Shown: positions 26,150 through 39,700, numbered from the stretch's first letter. The stretch: 64,000 nucleotides of DNA from Arcuatula senhousia (GCA_963971305.1 OZ020306.1:68483022-68547021), one strand, 5' to 3'. Made by a program: numbers and translations. The notes: generated from the sequence alone by a model not told the origin.

Positions 26150-26310
26150 TACAAATACCAAAACGGGTATAAAACGGATACTTTGCTTATGCTGTATATG
26201 CATATTTCAAGGAGTAACCTCTCATCAGCAGCATTTGAATCAAAACATTGGAAGGTCAAAACCCAAAAGTATTGAACAACGAAAAGTACTCGAAACCAAA
26301 GTAAAATCAG
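26150..26310 (-). repeat. Dispersed repeat with hammerhead-like fold, copy 1
   Basis: Matches 29855-30005 over most of its length in the same orientation. Shared words are AATACCAAAACGG, TTCAAGGAGTA, CCTCTCATCAGCAGCATTT, ATCAAAACATTGGAAGGTC and GAAAAGTAC. A third partial match (TACCAAAACGCGGGTATAAA) is at 51601. Element class unknown. Confidence 0.65.
26189..26234 (-). ncRNA. Candidate hammerhead ribozyme, copy 1
   Basis: Read on the - strand. Stem I: ATGCTG pairs perfectly with CAGCAT at the far end. Between them are CTGATGA, a 4-bp stem II (GAGG with CCTT around loop TTACT, closing on a G-U), GAAA, a self-complementary stem III (TATGCATA) and the UA cleavage dinucleotide. This fits the type I hammerhead core CUGANGA..GAAA..UH with a very short, dimer-type stem III. 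The G-U at the stem II base, normally G-C, argues for weak or lost activity. Confidence 0.4.
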
Positions 26311-26603
26311 GCTAAATAGAAACTGTTGTAAAAAGCGCGTGTTTGTCCGTCGACGTTTTTAATATTTATTACCAAACCTAAAAGACTTAAAACAATTATT
26401 GGCATATAAAACAAGGGAGGTTTAAAGCCAAGTAAACCTGGTTTAACCCTTTATTTCTGTGGATTTTTTTCCACTGCTTTTTTCACATTTTTCAAGTCTA
26501 CTCACAAAGCATCCATAGCTATCCACTATCATTGCATATATGGTCTTATAAAAAGGACTCATCAGAAAAGCTAAAGCCAAAAGTTTAACTCAAATGTAGC
26601 AAT

Positions 26604-26763
26604 CAGAGGCGGATCCAGAGATTCTGAAAATAGGGGGCCCACTGACAGGCCTAAGAGGGGGCCCGCTTTAGTCACGCTTCAATGATTTCCTGTATATTCA
26701 ACCAAATTTTTCCGCCAAAAGGGGGGGGGCCGGGCCCCCAGCTTCCCCTGGATCTGCCTATGG
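26604..26763. mobile_element. MITE with GGCGGATCCAG ends (copy 2)
   Basis: Left CAGAGGCGGATCCAGAG, right CTGGATCTGCCTATG: inverted ends of the family also at 11708, 33226, 34723 and 59976. Internal GGGGGCCC and poly-G blocks are typical. Length 160 bp. Confidence 0.7.
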
Positions 26764-27285
26764 CAATATACAAAAGAAAAAGGAACGGTCCAAAATTCAG
26801 GACCTTGCCTTTTCATTCAACTTGTAATTTAATAATGCATTTAAAAAATTTGTGAAAACGACAGTCATTCTCACCCCCTCTCCAACGACCTGTTGGAAAG
26901 TCGAGAGAAAAGAAGACTACGCCTACTGGACCCAGCTCTCGACAAAGGTAGATTTGCCGTCCTGGCAAATGCGGAACAAATGTACTAGTCAAAAGGCGTC
27001 TTTGTGTTTGTTCTTGTTGAGTTTTCTACATTCTGACATGTCCCGTTTAGGGTTACATGAGAAAATATATCTGTCCCTGTCATAAAACCTTGAAAGATTC
27101 ATCCTTTCCACAACAGGACAAAGGAACACATCTTGCCGAGATTTCTCTTAAGTTGCTAACTGAGTTCCATTTCCTTATGTGATTCAAATTATTATGATAT
27201 TAATATTTAAAGCTAATATAACGAAAGGTCTCCTTACTGTATAAGTTTCTAAATATCTATCAGTTTTCTGTTATAAATATAGAAG

Positions 27286-27480
27286 ATAATGAGATGTGGA
27301 AAAAGTGTACGCGACACTATCTACAATATAAACGTAAATTTAAAAAACCCACAGCGGAAAACAGCCATCAGCCTTCAATCTGACCAGTGGTCGCTGCTCA
27401 CTGTTTTTCAATTGGCCCTGGATTGAAAATAAACTACATGTGATTCAAGCCGAATCCTAAAAGTGCTAATGAAAGACCGT
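27286..27480. repeat. Dispersed repeat, copy B
   Basis: Same-orientation homologue of 4975-5170, with shared AAGTGTACGCGACAC, GCCATCAGCCTTCAA and TGATTCAA blocks. Slightly longer in its middle part. Confidence 0.6.
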
Positions 27481-29854
27481 CTTCTTGACAAAAAACAATT
27501 AACATAAATTCGACGAATACAAACATCAGCTTTGGTCAAGATTCCTGGGTTAGGGCAGGCTCATTTGAAAGCAATAAAATGACTAAATCAAGTGACACAA
27601 TTAAGAAAAAAGATCCGACAAAGAGAGTGTGGAATTCAGAGCATATGAAACGTTTTTTAAAAAGAGTAACAACAAGTGGAAAGAAAAAGGTTTGAATGGA
27701 AGCACACACAGGGTCAATATCTTTGTAAAGATAAAAGAAATAAAAGAAGGAAAACAGTTAAAGCCACATTATGCATATGGCACTTGCATTTGACTATTAC
27801 AAATTCTTTATGCTCCTTAAATTGTATTAAAGACGACACCATAAGCCTAGGGCTCATTGCAGCATCAAGTTCTATGCTTCAATTAAATTCAAATTAATGA
27901 AGGATGCTTCTTCGTATTAAAAAAGTTATTTGATACAATGCAAATAGCACACATGGCTCTACATTTTTGTTACTTCAAAAGCACGTCAAGCAATAGCAAT
28001 GTTATCACTAGAAACAAATATGAGGGACGAATTTTTCAGTCTATACTTACAAGGATGCATTCGAATCTGGAAGACCTTTTGTCCTTGCACTGCCCCCCCC
28101 CCTTAAAAACGAAAGCATGATACACTGAAACTCAGGTAAACGAAGGAACGGATGAAATTACATACACCAACCATAAGCAAACAAGAAAAACTATAACTTA
28201 TGTCAATACATGAACTCTTGTGCTCCGGAAGGTCAAGATATTTCAGCTTGTTGATGATATGGTCAACGACCTAAAAAGAGGAACAAAAGTTACCAAGAGA
28301 ATGTTAAATAAGAAGTTTTAAAGAGTTTTAAAGAGTCCCGTTTGACCCGGTTTAAGGAAAGTTGAGAATATGAGACCATGTCTTAAATCAGTTTTCTTGT
28401 TTGGAATTTATGTAAACCGCTTTTCTTGAGTTATGTTCATATATCATTTGTACACGGAAGCATAAGCTATTCCGGAAAGAGTTCACAAAAGATGGAAAAA
28501 ATAACTTTACACAGAGTTCACGTAAGTTGGTTTTGATAAGCCATTTAATTGGGATATGTTTGGGTCCGGTTAAGAAAAAAGTTCAAAAGTTGGAATAATG
28601 TAATTCGTGTTCTCTGTATTTTGAATTTGTATTAAAATACGGATATTTACTGAACCCATTTTTCCAAGAACTCACCTTACATGTACTAGGAAAAGTAAAA
28701 AGTGTAAAACAAATATCAGATCGGTAGCCGTTGACACGGTGATGTAAATATACAGCAGCAGAGAATTATGATGATGTTAGTTAAAGTGATGATTTACAAA
28801 TGTTAGGGCAACATGTGGAAAATACATAATCTGGAAGACATATTACAATAAATATCTTAACCACCGAACAGGTTGATTTGGCATAAATTTATGTGCCTTT
28901 CTTAATCGTTTTATTGGCAAAACATAGGGAGATTTCAATTTTTCTCATACTTTTGGAAGTCAGAAAAGCAACAGGGGGTCTTGTAGGTGATTTGCATTAA
29001 AACAAAGGATTAAAAGATGTAAGGGTTTGTTACAGGGAGGAAAAAAGTGGGAGGGTGTGATGCACAAAATGCAAAATTTGACCGTTTATTGTAATGCATG
29101 AAATACATTTATAAGTTGTTTTTTTAGGGGGGTGGGGGTGGGGGTGAGAGTAGGGGTAGACATCCAGCACTCAACGGTTGAAGATGGCATATTTTCAACA
29201 AGCATGTACGATCAACAAGGATGCTTTACTCAAACGAAATATTCAAACAATAAGACACCTGTAAACATGGTAAACAAAAATGAACTGCATTCTAATACAC
29301 ATAGAGAACAATAATTAAATTCAGCGAATTTTGCACACTTCAGGGTATACCTACATATCATAAATAAGAACAATTGGATAATAAACTCAATCACGTACTA
29401 TGACCATACAGTCATAATTATATTCATCAATATCAAGATGCAAAAGTTCGCAGAACAAATTGTGGAAAAGATAAACAAATGAAGTACAACCCAATGCTTA
29501 CACTGACCTGTGAGAATCATAAGATGTAATACATGATAACAACTGCACATAGGAAAATATTTCAACGTACAAAAACATGTTTGCCCCACACATTGCTCAA
29601 GGTTGCAATTTTCAGCGAAAGTTTGGGAATAACGAAACACAACCTTCAAAAATGATCTTTATTAGCTCAATCACAAGATGACAGAATACAAAATATTACA
29701 TCTACTTTAAGAAAACAACTATGGAGTAACAATGTTCTCATTTGTGAAGGGAATCGTTGTAAAAGCTTAACATACAATTCATTCTGCAAAAATCTAAGAT
29801 TTGCAGTTCAAAGTTCTTTTAAAGATATACAAAGTTTTAAGGTATAAAAGTCAA
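27481..29854. other. Intergenic DNA, no gene supported
   Basis: Simple G runs at about 29128-29160. Short frames on both strands (27676, 27938, 29132, 29398) have no family signature, splice context or promoter. Confidence 0.4.
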
Positions 29855-30005
29855 ATACCAAAACGGATATAAAGAACGTGTAATTTGGTTATGCTATATA
29901 TATATGATTATTTCAAGGAGTAGCCTCTCATCAGCAGCATTTAAATCAAAACATTGGAAGGTCAAAAACCAAAATTATTGAGCGAAAAGTACCCGAAACC
30001 AAAAA
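29855..30005 (-). repeat. Dispersed repeat with hammerhead-like fold, copy 2
   Basis: Homologue of 26150-26310, same orientation, differing by scattered substitutions and an expanded TA run in the position of stem III. Confidence 0.65.
29891..29940 (-). ncRNA. Candidate hammerhead ribozyme, copy 2
   Basis: The - strand has ATGCTG, CTGATGA, GAGG-CTACT-CCTT, GAAA, an AT-rich stem III, then TAGCAT. Stem I pairs five Watson-Crick bases plus a G-U. The substitution in the stem II loop (TTACT to CTACT) leaves pairing intact. Same caveat as copy 1: a G-U closes stem II. Confidence 0.35.
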
Positions 30006-33000
30006 CAGTTCGAACAGGGAAGCCAAATCAACACAGTAATACAAAAAAGGACAAAATATGATTTGAAAAAAGTTAAATACTAGTATATGCTCGTTTTTCT
30101 TCCAGATATTTTAGTAATGCAAATATTAACGTGACACCAGACATATTGTCAAGAGTAAAATACACAAAAAGCTATAGGGAAAAAAATATTGAAACCCAAG
30201 TATATATAGCAAGCTAGAACATGATATACGTACAAAGCCATCGCAGCAGGTAATAATAGTATATATTGTTCTTGGTTAAAGCTAACACGTACCAATGAGC
30301 CAATCCAAAAAGAAACCAATTGACTCAACGATAACAACAACAACAACAACAAAAAAAAAAAAAAAAAAAAAACAAAAAACAAACCCAAACATCTTAAACT
30401 AATGAACTTCATTTATTTGAGCAGGCTCGCATAAGAGCGAAATTGAACCCAGGTGCTTCAGGAGTGAAAATAGTTCATGCTTGTTGTTAAACACACATAA
30501 AGAATTAAGCAATTTCATTTCCTAACTAAAATGCAGCCCAGGACTTTTTTCTTTTCGCTGATATAACGAAACCGAAGAACCTGATTATCCCATGGCGAAA
30601 CATGTCACTCTTTGTATAAGGCCATAGCAGAAGGTGCGACAATTTCTTCATGAAGGCAAAGGAGCTTCAAACACGTTCGTGGGAGCCAAAGATGTTGAAA
30701 ACATGATGAAAAATATCTTGATAGGTAAATATGTAAAACTTTAACGGTAATCTATTGAAGTAAAGCTATTCTTTTTATCCATAAGTAACGAACTCATGGA
30801 GATAAGTTAACGTGTATGAGGTCTTTGCACATTAAAAAGTCACAGCAAATAGCAGAAAGTGCGACAGATTCTTAATGGGTAAAAACGCAAAGCCAAAGGG
30901 GCTTCAAACTGTGATGCAATATATCTTCATGGGAGCTGGAGGTGTTGCAAACTTGATCCAAAACGATCTTAGGTGCTGCAAAACATGATGCAAAAAATCT
31001 TCATGGGTAAAAACGCTTGTCAAACTTTCTCAATACCTCATCACCATAATGAAGAAACCAGATCAATGTATCAATTCTGACAAATTTACTTTTCGTTTTA
31101 CACATAGTGATTACTGACTGACTGGATCCCAGTCTAATTAATTTAGAAAACTGCCTCAATGCATGAAAACTTCAAAGGTTACTAATGAACACATTCGTAC
31201 TGGTTGAAAGGTATACTCTCTAAACATTTCCACCTCGATGGAGAATCTAGTTATCCAAAAAGGTTACAATGCATTACAGTGATGTTTTAGGCACAACACG
31301 AGATATTATACTTAACAGTAGAAAAGAGTATGCCTTACAGGTTCGTAAGTATATAATCCTTTTGAAAAATCAAAATACTAAAAAAATTGATCAAGCTGCT
31401 TTGAGGCTGCAACAAAGTATGGAAATTGCATAAAAAAGCAAATCAGTGTGTGTATAATTTACTCAGTACATTATTTGAACTCTAAAAAGCGAAGTTAGTT
31501 GTTCTTACACTAAGAAGCACACTGGTAAAGAACAACAACTATATAGTAAAAGCAACAGCAACATGAAGTCTGTATACTTGATTTTCGATCGGGACCAAAC
31601 ATAAATGTTTAAAACATCTTTTTCTCATCGAATACAATTTTTCTTTTACTTTATCCGACTATGAGCAATATGAGTTGATAAACACAATGGAAGTTTTGTT
31701 TTTGAGATAATGACACATTCTAAATCTCAAATAGAAAAAATGTTGATGGACAATTACACTTGTGTTTTAGAAGGCATATCAGTAAAATGTAGAATGATGG
31801 ATTGTTGTTTACACCCCATTTCAAACCTGTATGCCAATCTGTAAAATGCTCTCTGCTAAGTATAGCAAAATCCATCTGAACACGTGTTGACCCTAATAAA
31901 TTTCGTTTCATTTCCCTATTCCATGATAAAAATAATCCCCAAAATGAGTTCCGTTCTTTTCGACTGGATGTAAATAGAGTCTCCATCTCAAAACGAAATC
32001 GAACAAGTCGCATGTTATCGGCTATGAATCTGGTAATTATAAACAATTGTCTAAAATATATTGTAACATTTCTTATTTCTGTGAATATTAAATTTAAAAT
32101 ATTTGCGCCTCTTTTTTACGCTTGCCACCACCGACATCGAACAAGTCTAACTGTTTGGTGTCATATAATGATTGACGAAAATTACCAAATGTTTGGCATC
32201 TTCACTAAGAGAATGGAATGTTTGATTTTAAGGAACAAATGTTTGAAAGAGCAAAACAAGCTTCACGGCATGACATGGCGAATCAACTGCCCGTTATATT
32301 TTGGAAGAGCATGAAGATAATTTGATATAAATGACAAATAAGTTTTAAAGTTTTTTAGAAGATAAAATATGTACCCTTTTAGATATCGGAGAGCTAACAA
32401 GTCAAAAGTGCTTTTTATCATATCCCATGCACGCATATTTTAATGTCTCTATATTTTTATAGTTAAATTTTGTCTGTAGAATGTAACCTCAACCTTACAT
32501 CAAGTATAGCTTTTTGACCATAATATATTCTTATACACGGGTTGCGCATTTGCGGGATCGGTCACTATTTTAGCCAAACGAGGAGGAACTGGTAAAAAAA
32601 AAACTTGTTTTCTACACGCTAATGGACGAAGAAAGTAATTTCTTTATTTCTGTTGAAGATTGATTTTTTTATGGGTTGGAAATGTTGGGTTGGAAATGTT
32701 GATAGTTGGTTTATTTGTCAGTTTCAAATGATTTTTACCCTATATGTTGAATAATTACAGAAGAATCGTTGATAGAAAATGTCGTTCCCTTAGTCCCATG
32801 TTGAATGACGTCGTTTTTCCTCCCCGTGACTCCTGATGACCTCGTCTAAATGACGAGTCTAATCCGGAACGGATATATTGTGCAACCGATGCGATGAATT
32901 GTCTCATAATGGATCAGTCCCTGACCGTTAAATCGTGGTAGTGTTGCAACAAGCCATTCTCAATCTCTACCACCGTCCACCGTGACATCTGCCGGATTTT

Positions 33001-33225
33001 CCAAAAATAGGTACGAAAGTCACATGGCGTCGGGACTGACAGAGCTTGAAGAGACGTAGGAACGATAACTCTGCAAAAGAGAATGGCAACAAGCAGGGAC
33101 CTGTATAAGCTTCAAGAACACCAGGGATGACTTGGGTTCGAAATTTCAGATCTGAAAAACTGTAGTTACGTTCAACCAAAAAATTATAACGTTATTAAAC
33201 TGTGATTGTTTCAAAACTATTTTAT
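30006..33225. other. Intergenic DNA 3' of transglutaminase
   Basis: No gene supported. A (CAA)n/poly-A run lies at 30337-30372. Weak internal repeats (CTTCATGGG and GCAAAACATGATGCAA words) occur at 30640-31020. A mixed-composition block at 32800-33180 has a 70-codon - strand frame without family match, so it is left unannotated. Confidence 0.4.
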
Positions 33226-33373
33226 CAGGGGCGGATTCAAGATTTTAGTGAAGGATGGCGTAAATAATACGAGGCATGACATTTTTCATTGATTTTTACG
33301 TGATAGTGTGCAGATTTTTTTTACCATTTTGGAGGGGCGTACGCCCGGTACACATTCCTTTGATCCGCGACTG
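33226..33373. mobile_element. MITE with GGCGGATTCAAG ends (copy 3)
   Basis: Left CAGGGGCGGATTCAAG, right TTTGATCCGCGACTG, inverted. Lies immediately beyond the probable 3' end of the transglutaminase transcript. 148 bp, no coding capacity. Confidence 0.65.
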
Positions 33374-33414
33374 AATATTTAGAAAAAACGAGTTTTTGTC
33401 TTTCATGCTTATCA

Positions 33415-33420
33415 TTTATT
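33415..33420 (-). terminator. Putative transglutaminase polyadenylation signal
   Basis: AATAAA on the - strand, about 185 bases after the transglutaminase stop at 33605. It is the first canonical signal in a suitable place and overlaps further AAATAAAT copies, so the 3' UTR would be short. Confidence 0.5.
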
Positions 33421-33604
33421 TATTTTTATAACAGACAAAGATGGATAACTCTAACTCATTCGATTACAATTTGTACATTTATAATTGAGCAATACATAGC
33501 ATATTAGCAGCCATATGAAGTACTGAGATCTTCACGTTAAAGAATATTAAGGTTTAAATAATATTAAGGTTTGAATATCAGCTTTAAGTAACATATATTT
33601 TTTT

Positions 33605-33782
33605 TTATATTACATCGTCATCATCAAGGTTTTTGTTGACGACTTTGAAAACACAACTTCCTTCAACGCCAACGAGTTCCTTGGATGAAAATTCAACTAC
33701 GATTTCTCTACGACGTCTGTACTTTCGTCTTGGGTTAAGTTTAACGGTTTCTGTCCAGTCCTTGCCCGGAAGAAGAGTCCGT
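33605..33782 (-). CDS. TG: Transglutaminase exon 15 (C-terminal end)
   Basis: Acceptor TTATCTTTGCAG. Starts in phase 2, reads [19 protein letters not shown] and ends [11 protein letters not shown] with stop TAA at 33605-33607. Encodes the last strands of beta-barrel 2. The Asp-rich tail is unusual but short. Confidence 0.92.
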
Positions 33783-36700
33783 CTGCAAAGATAATGAAAT
33801 AGAGGTAATAGTAAGATATAATTGTCTCCCATCAGCAAGTCAGCCGTGACGTCGAAGCATGATACACCAACAAATTATGGAAAAAAGAATTAGTTTTGAT
33901 AACTTAACTCTATAAGATGGTACAAAACAACGATGAAGAAATAGCAGTTATCGCGTTTGTCAAAGAGCATGGTGCAAAGTCTTCCTTGAGTATCAAGCAG
34001 ACTTTCTAAGATCTGTAATGGACTTGAGATTCAGAAAGGCACACAATTAAAGATTGTTAAGAGATAAGATATCATGAAATAAACGAAAGCGAGATTAATG
34101 CAAGTCTATATATACGATCCTTTGTGTATAGAAAAAATTGTAAGAATTTCGATTCACCAATAAATAAAGAAATAAAACATCAAGTAATGGTTCACAGAAA
34201 GGATGAATCCTTTCAACATTCACTGGAAACCAAACGACATGCACAGCACATTTAATAAAAGGTAATAACAAAATAACCAAACTTGGAGGATCAATCTCAG
34301 TGTCCAAGAGAAAAGACAAAACATGGAAGAAACACCGGAATAGATCACAATGGTCCTGACTTGGTTCAGGCATTTCAAATGAAATGGTGGGTTAAACCAG
34401 GTTTATGAAAAATTAGAATCATATATTTTTTACATACGAGTTGTGTAATGTGACTGCATCCAAGACACCAGGACTCTCCACGGTGAAGGTACATCCGGTC
34501 AGCTTGAATCCTACAGTGTTGCTAAAGGTGATGGTAGCTTCCGTTTCCTCTCCGTATTCTACTTCGTCTGGTACCTTAAAATAAAACAAAATCTTAGTAA
34601 CCTCGTTTTATGGTTAAGGTAGAACATATTATATTTTGAAAAACAAACTGAGATTCATACTTTTTGAAAATACTGACCTAGAACTGTTTTGATTATACTG
34701 ATTTAACAAGTACTGTAATATCCAGGGGCGGATCCAGAAATTTTCAAAAGGGGGGGGGGGGGGGGTTCCACATACTGGGTTCTGTGGGCCAAAGGGGGGG
34801 GGGTCCCAGACCAATTTTGCTGAAAATCTACACAAAAATTTTAAAATTTCGGAGGAAAGGGAGGGTTCCGACCCCTGAAACCCCCCTAGATCCGCCACTG
34901 ATATCAGTTTTCAATTGGGCAATGTTCGAACCTGTATAAAAGGGTTATTAGGACATCACAAATGCTTGCAAACTTTTTTGTAATATAAGCACCACACTAC
35001 CGTCTTGTAGACTTAAAAACTGTTGGACAAGTTTTTGGTCATATAGTCTTATTGGTCTAGTATGGTTGGTTAACTTTGATTAAATACCTTGATTTCAACG
35101 TCTGGTTTGTTTAGAACAAACGATTCTTCTATGGCTTGCAGACCGCCTGAAGTCTTGTTTCTACCCGATATAAATATCTGAAATCTGCCTTCTGGGTTCA
35201 TTGATGATAGATATTCTTTGACGGTAACCGGCATTTCAAGACTTTTCTCTAAAAATAAGACGAAAAAGAAGGACGAATTTGGCATCCGAATGTCGGAAGT
35301 CCGGAAAGGCAAAGACAAAACACACTAAACAAACAAACTGAACTCAATTTATGAACTAAATGGATTAAAATCGCAGGTATATATCTCATTGTTAAACGCA
35401 AAATAAACCTCTTTGTATTATAAGAAGGAACAACGTTACTTATTCATGTTTCGATTATGACGTTAACTGTTCAATCAATCAAAAGCTTACCTTCTCCAGC
35501 CTCAACAGTTTCATCAAAGGTCATCGTCTTTACGCGTTTTCCCGCCAAACCAGTATAGTAAGCATTCACTAGTGTCGCCTTAACAAAAACTTGTCGTTTT
35601 TCATCTGTGACATTCTTGACCACGCCTACGACTGAAAAGTCCTCGCCCACCATAGCATTACTTGGTAGATTCAGGTTAAATTCGAAGTCTTTCTTCAAAT
35701 CTAACTTATAGATGTTCTCTTTGCGACGTGTGCTAAATCTATTGACGAACTTAGCAACTCTTCTCTCATCATCTGAAACTAAGAACCGAAAATCTTTAAT
35801 TTGCATGTTGCAAGTTTAACAAATAAAAAAAAGACCAAGTCTTCAACATTTTCTTCGTCTACACATCTGTTCTTTTAAAAAGCTAATTTTGACTTAACGG
35901 AAATAGAAATGACATTTCGGTATTTTCTACCAGAAAAAGCAAACAATTTATATACTGAATCATAGTTTTAATCTTTGCGATTGCAACAGATATTATTTAA
36001 ACAAGCCAAATAAAAAGTTACACGCCTTTAACCTAAAGTCGCTTAAGCATATTTTTATAACATCCTTGAAGTGGTCAATTTACCCAAAGACCGCAATTGA
36101 AGAGGGAATTTTGGCGCCATATAATCCGTTTTAACCCACCACCCATTTTGAAATACCTATAGGAAGTCAGGACCGAGCATTCTTCAATTTATTCGGTATG
36201 TCTTTGCCTGGTTTGTCCACCAGCTCGGTCTTTTTGCTTTATTTACACTGTTCTGATCAGAATCCTCGGTTTTATTTTTCCGCATGGGATATAAGAAAAT
36301 CTGCCAAGAGTCAAAAATGGCCAGATATTGTTAAAATGGAAGTAGGTAAGCAACAGACCTGAAATAGAATCCCACACTAAATGACCATGCCCGAAAGCTG
36401 TATACGAAATATCAAGTGGCTGTTATAAGAAGTTGCCGAGAAAATTGTTACGAAAATTTCTTCAACGCAAGCCCACCCACCCGCCCACCCGCCCGACACT
36501 CACCATTTTATAAGCCGGATTTTTTAATCTGTGAAATCCAGCCAAAAAATGTTATGAAAGATACTTACATTCTCGATATTTATACTGGTTGTCCAGAATC
36601 TCCACCTGGCTACTGCCGACCTGTTTAGTACTTATATTCCACCCTATAGAGTGAGTATTGATCTGCATAACCCTTGATGTACCATCCTGTTCATTTACCT

Positions 36701-39700
36701 ATAGCATAGGAATATTGCTGTTACATATCCTCAGAATACATATCAAATATATATATATTATCCTAAATTGTTATGAATGTGATTTACCCCAGACATAGGT
36801 TGATCATCTTAGTAATAATTTGGTTCCCCAGTTTGGTATTTTTGGTTTTACTGTTCTATGCTCTTCATAATCATATAGTGTTTGGCATTTTCAATATTTT
36901 AGATAGAGCGCCTCTGATGAGTCTTGAATAGACGAAACGCGCGTCAGGCATAGTAAAATTTATTGTCTGACACTTTGTTGTAATTTGTATTACATGGCTG
37001 TTTGGAAAAGGTAAAACATAACTACAGATACTTGATATGAAGTAGAAATGGTATTACAAAATATTTTTGTATTTCATTTAAACATACTTGTATACACATT
37101 AATCGATCATGGTCTTTCGATCTGGTTCTTAATAAAGGTAAATACAAAGGTAAAAACAAAATTGCCGAACTGGGTTTATCAGACTCTTAAAAATTTCCAA
37201 GAAGAAACGGTGGGTTCGACCACCAAAGTTAGTCTTTTCTGGGTTTGAATGGGTTAAATAGGTTATCCATATTTATTAATCCTGGATTGGGAAACCAGCT
37301 TTATGCCTATGTGAATCCCTCTCTAGCTAGCAGTTTGTGAAAGTGACATTTGTAGCGGCCCCATTGAGCCTACTCTTATCGAACTCTATACAAAGGGGTC
37401 TTTAACGTGCATGGGGTATTGCTTCCCAAATACACGGGACAACCTTTTTTCGTCTCTTCCGAAGAACTAACATCGATTCTTGAGTCCATCTTCGCAAATG
37501 GTGTAAAGATAGTCGGAAAGTTGGTTCATGAAATAGATTAACTAGATCTATTCTGAGGTTTTGATAGAAAAAGTATTTGATTTAAGGTGTAGCAAGATAG
37601 TCGAAATAATCTCCTTTGATGTTAGCTTGAAATCGTGTGCAATTACTGTTACGGAACTTTAAACTCATTAATAAGAAGAGACATTTTTCAGTAAACATTA
37701 TGGGCGATTTAAACTGTGATTGGACTATTAATAACCAGAGACTTTGAATTCATTTGCAGTGATTTATACCATCTATGAGACACTCTAAATTTTGAAGATG
37801 TGTTTTGCTTTACTTTTGTGCCACAGTAGCTAGTGTATGGCGACTACCGGGGTTATCTTTTCTTTCAATTTCCAATTTTGACTTGTGGAAATATTTTGAA
37901 ATGCACAGCCTTGTGGCAGTTGTAATTTTTGATTGAATAAAATTATCTGAACATCAGCCTTTCCATTCTCACATGCTCAATCTCAGTGAGCGAACCCTTT
38001 ATTCTTTCGACACGAGGGGACGGTTCGGCATAGAAACCCAACCATCCTGGTACAAAGACAACCAAAAGCACACCTACCTCCCATACTATCCTGTCACCAT
38101 TCACCTCCGAGAAAATAAATCCTACATCATAGTTGAGGTAAACGTGTCCTTCTTTAATGGCATGGAGTGGAGCTGGCCCACATCTCATTACACCTAAAAA
38201 GGGAAAAAGATATGATTCTGGAAATAAAAGAATGGAAATTGTAGCTTAATGTTTCACTGAACGTAAAGGTTGTACCATCATGACCATGCAATCAATCATA
38301 CCCATTCAATAATTCATTAGATAAGTTATATCTATCTGCACGTAGGAAGTGTATATCGTCACGAATTTGTCAGCCATGATATTCTTTCGGCAAGTCGCGA
38401 CGTTATTTCTTACCGTTACTAAGTTCCTGAAGTAAACCGCAATATGTGCTTGCCAACAATAACCAACCTTTGATATACCATGACTTTCTATGCATGTTTT
38501 CCCGTAATGTTTCGTCTTAGACACTGCCAGCCGGTAAGCCATGGCGTCACCAATAGCTACCTTGCTAATGCCAGACTTAATAATAAGCTTACCTTAGCCG
38601 AGTTCCCGAGGTATACCATCGTAACTTTGCCAGCCATCATTAACTTCAGGAAAGCCATGACGTCATATATAACTTGCCTTCACTAAGCTGTTGGGTCGTG
38701 CCATCATGAGCTTGCCAGCCATTATATTATTTTGGCAAGTCGTGACGTCGTGTATGACTTACCTTCACTAAGTTCTTGAGGTGTACCATCATGAGCTTGC
38801 CAGCCATCATATCCTACAGGTAAGTGGTGACGTCATCTTTAGCATACACTCATTGAGTTCTTGAGGTGTACCGTCAGGAGGTTACCACCCATCATACAGG
38901 TAAATCTTGACTTCATATATGGCTCACCTCGAGCTTGCAAGCCATCACAACCTTTGGTTAAGTGCGTGACGTCATTTATAGCTTACCTTCGCTGAGCTCT
39001 TGAGGTGTACCATCATGAGCTTGCCAGCCATCATAACCCTCGGGTAAGTCGTGACGTTTGAACCAGGACTCATTCCACACATGGAAGTTCCTATTTTAAA
39101 AAAGCAAAACAAAATAAACATTGGTTCCATTAAAAACCTGGAATGTAGAGGTTGGCATTTTTTTCTTTCGTAGACTACTATAGATAGAATGAAATTTGAA
39201 ACCAAAGAATAAATAGTCAAGGAAGAAGCACTCTTTAAATTGACATTCTTCATATACATGTTCCATCGTCGGATTCCCACGGCTGTTCGCACTTCGCCTG
39301 AGCTACGCTAAGCGCTTACCACGTGTTAAACGTAGTGAGCGGAGTGCAATCGACCCTGCATATCCTAGGATGTATAGCGACATACCGGTATATGAATACA
39401 AAATACGAATGTTCAAAGTTGAACATGTGTGTAAAAGATGCATTATTCCAAAATATAACAAGAAATAATATGTATTATGTAAGTACCAGACAGAGTCATC
39501 CATATAGTCCAATGGTTCCCCCTCTTCATTGAAGTGAGTATCTATTGTCATACTACAGTCAGTGTCGTGGGCCGAGGCGAAGTTGGTGACGGATCTGGTG
39601 GGAATACCGATTGCTCTAAGTACTGGAAAAAAATCACAAAACTAAACAAATTGCAACGTATAGGCCTGTCTCGCCCTCATATCTTAAGGCAAACATATTA

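Noticed and set aside
26519..26575. Another hammerhead-like core on the - strand (CTGATGAGTCC..GACC)
   Set aside because: Stem II pairs GUC/GAC but the GAAA that must follow is absent, and no stem I partner was found. At best decayed.
30149..30412. Hydrophobic - strand frame (poly-Phe/Leu)
   Set aside because: Produced by the (CAA)n/poly-A tract; low complexity.
32967..33179. 70-codon - strand frame, possible extra exon after a CTTTTGCAG acceptor
   Set aside because: Lies beyond the transglutaminase stop and polyadenylation signal, ends in a stop soon after, and matches no family.
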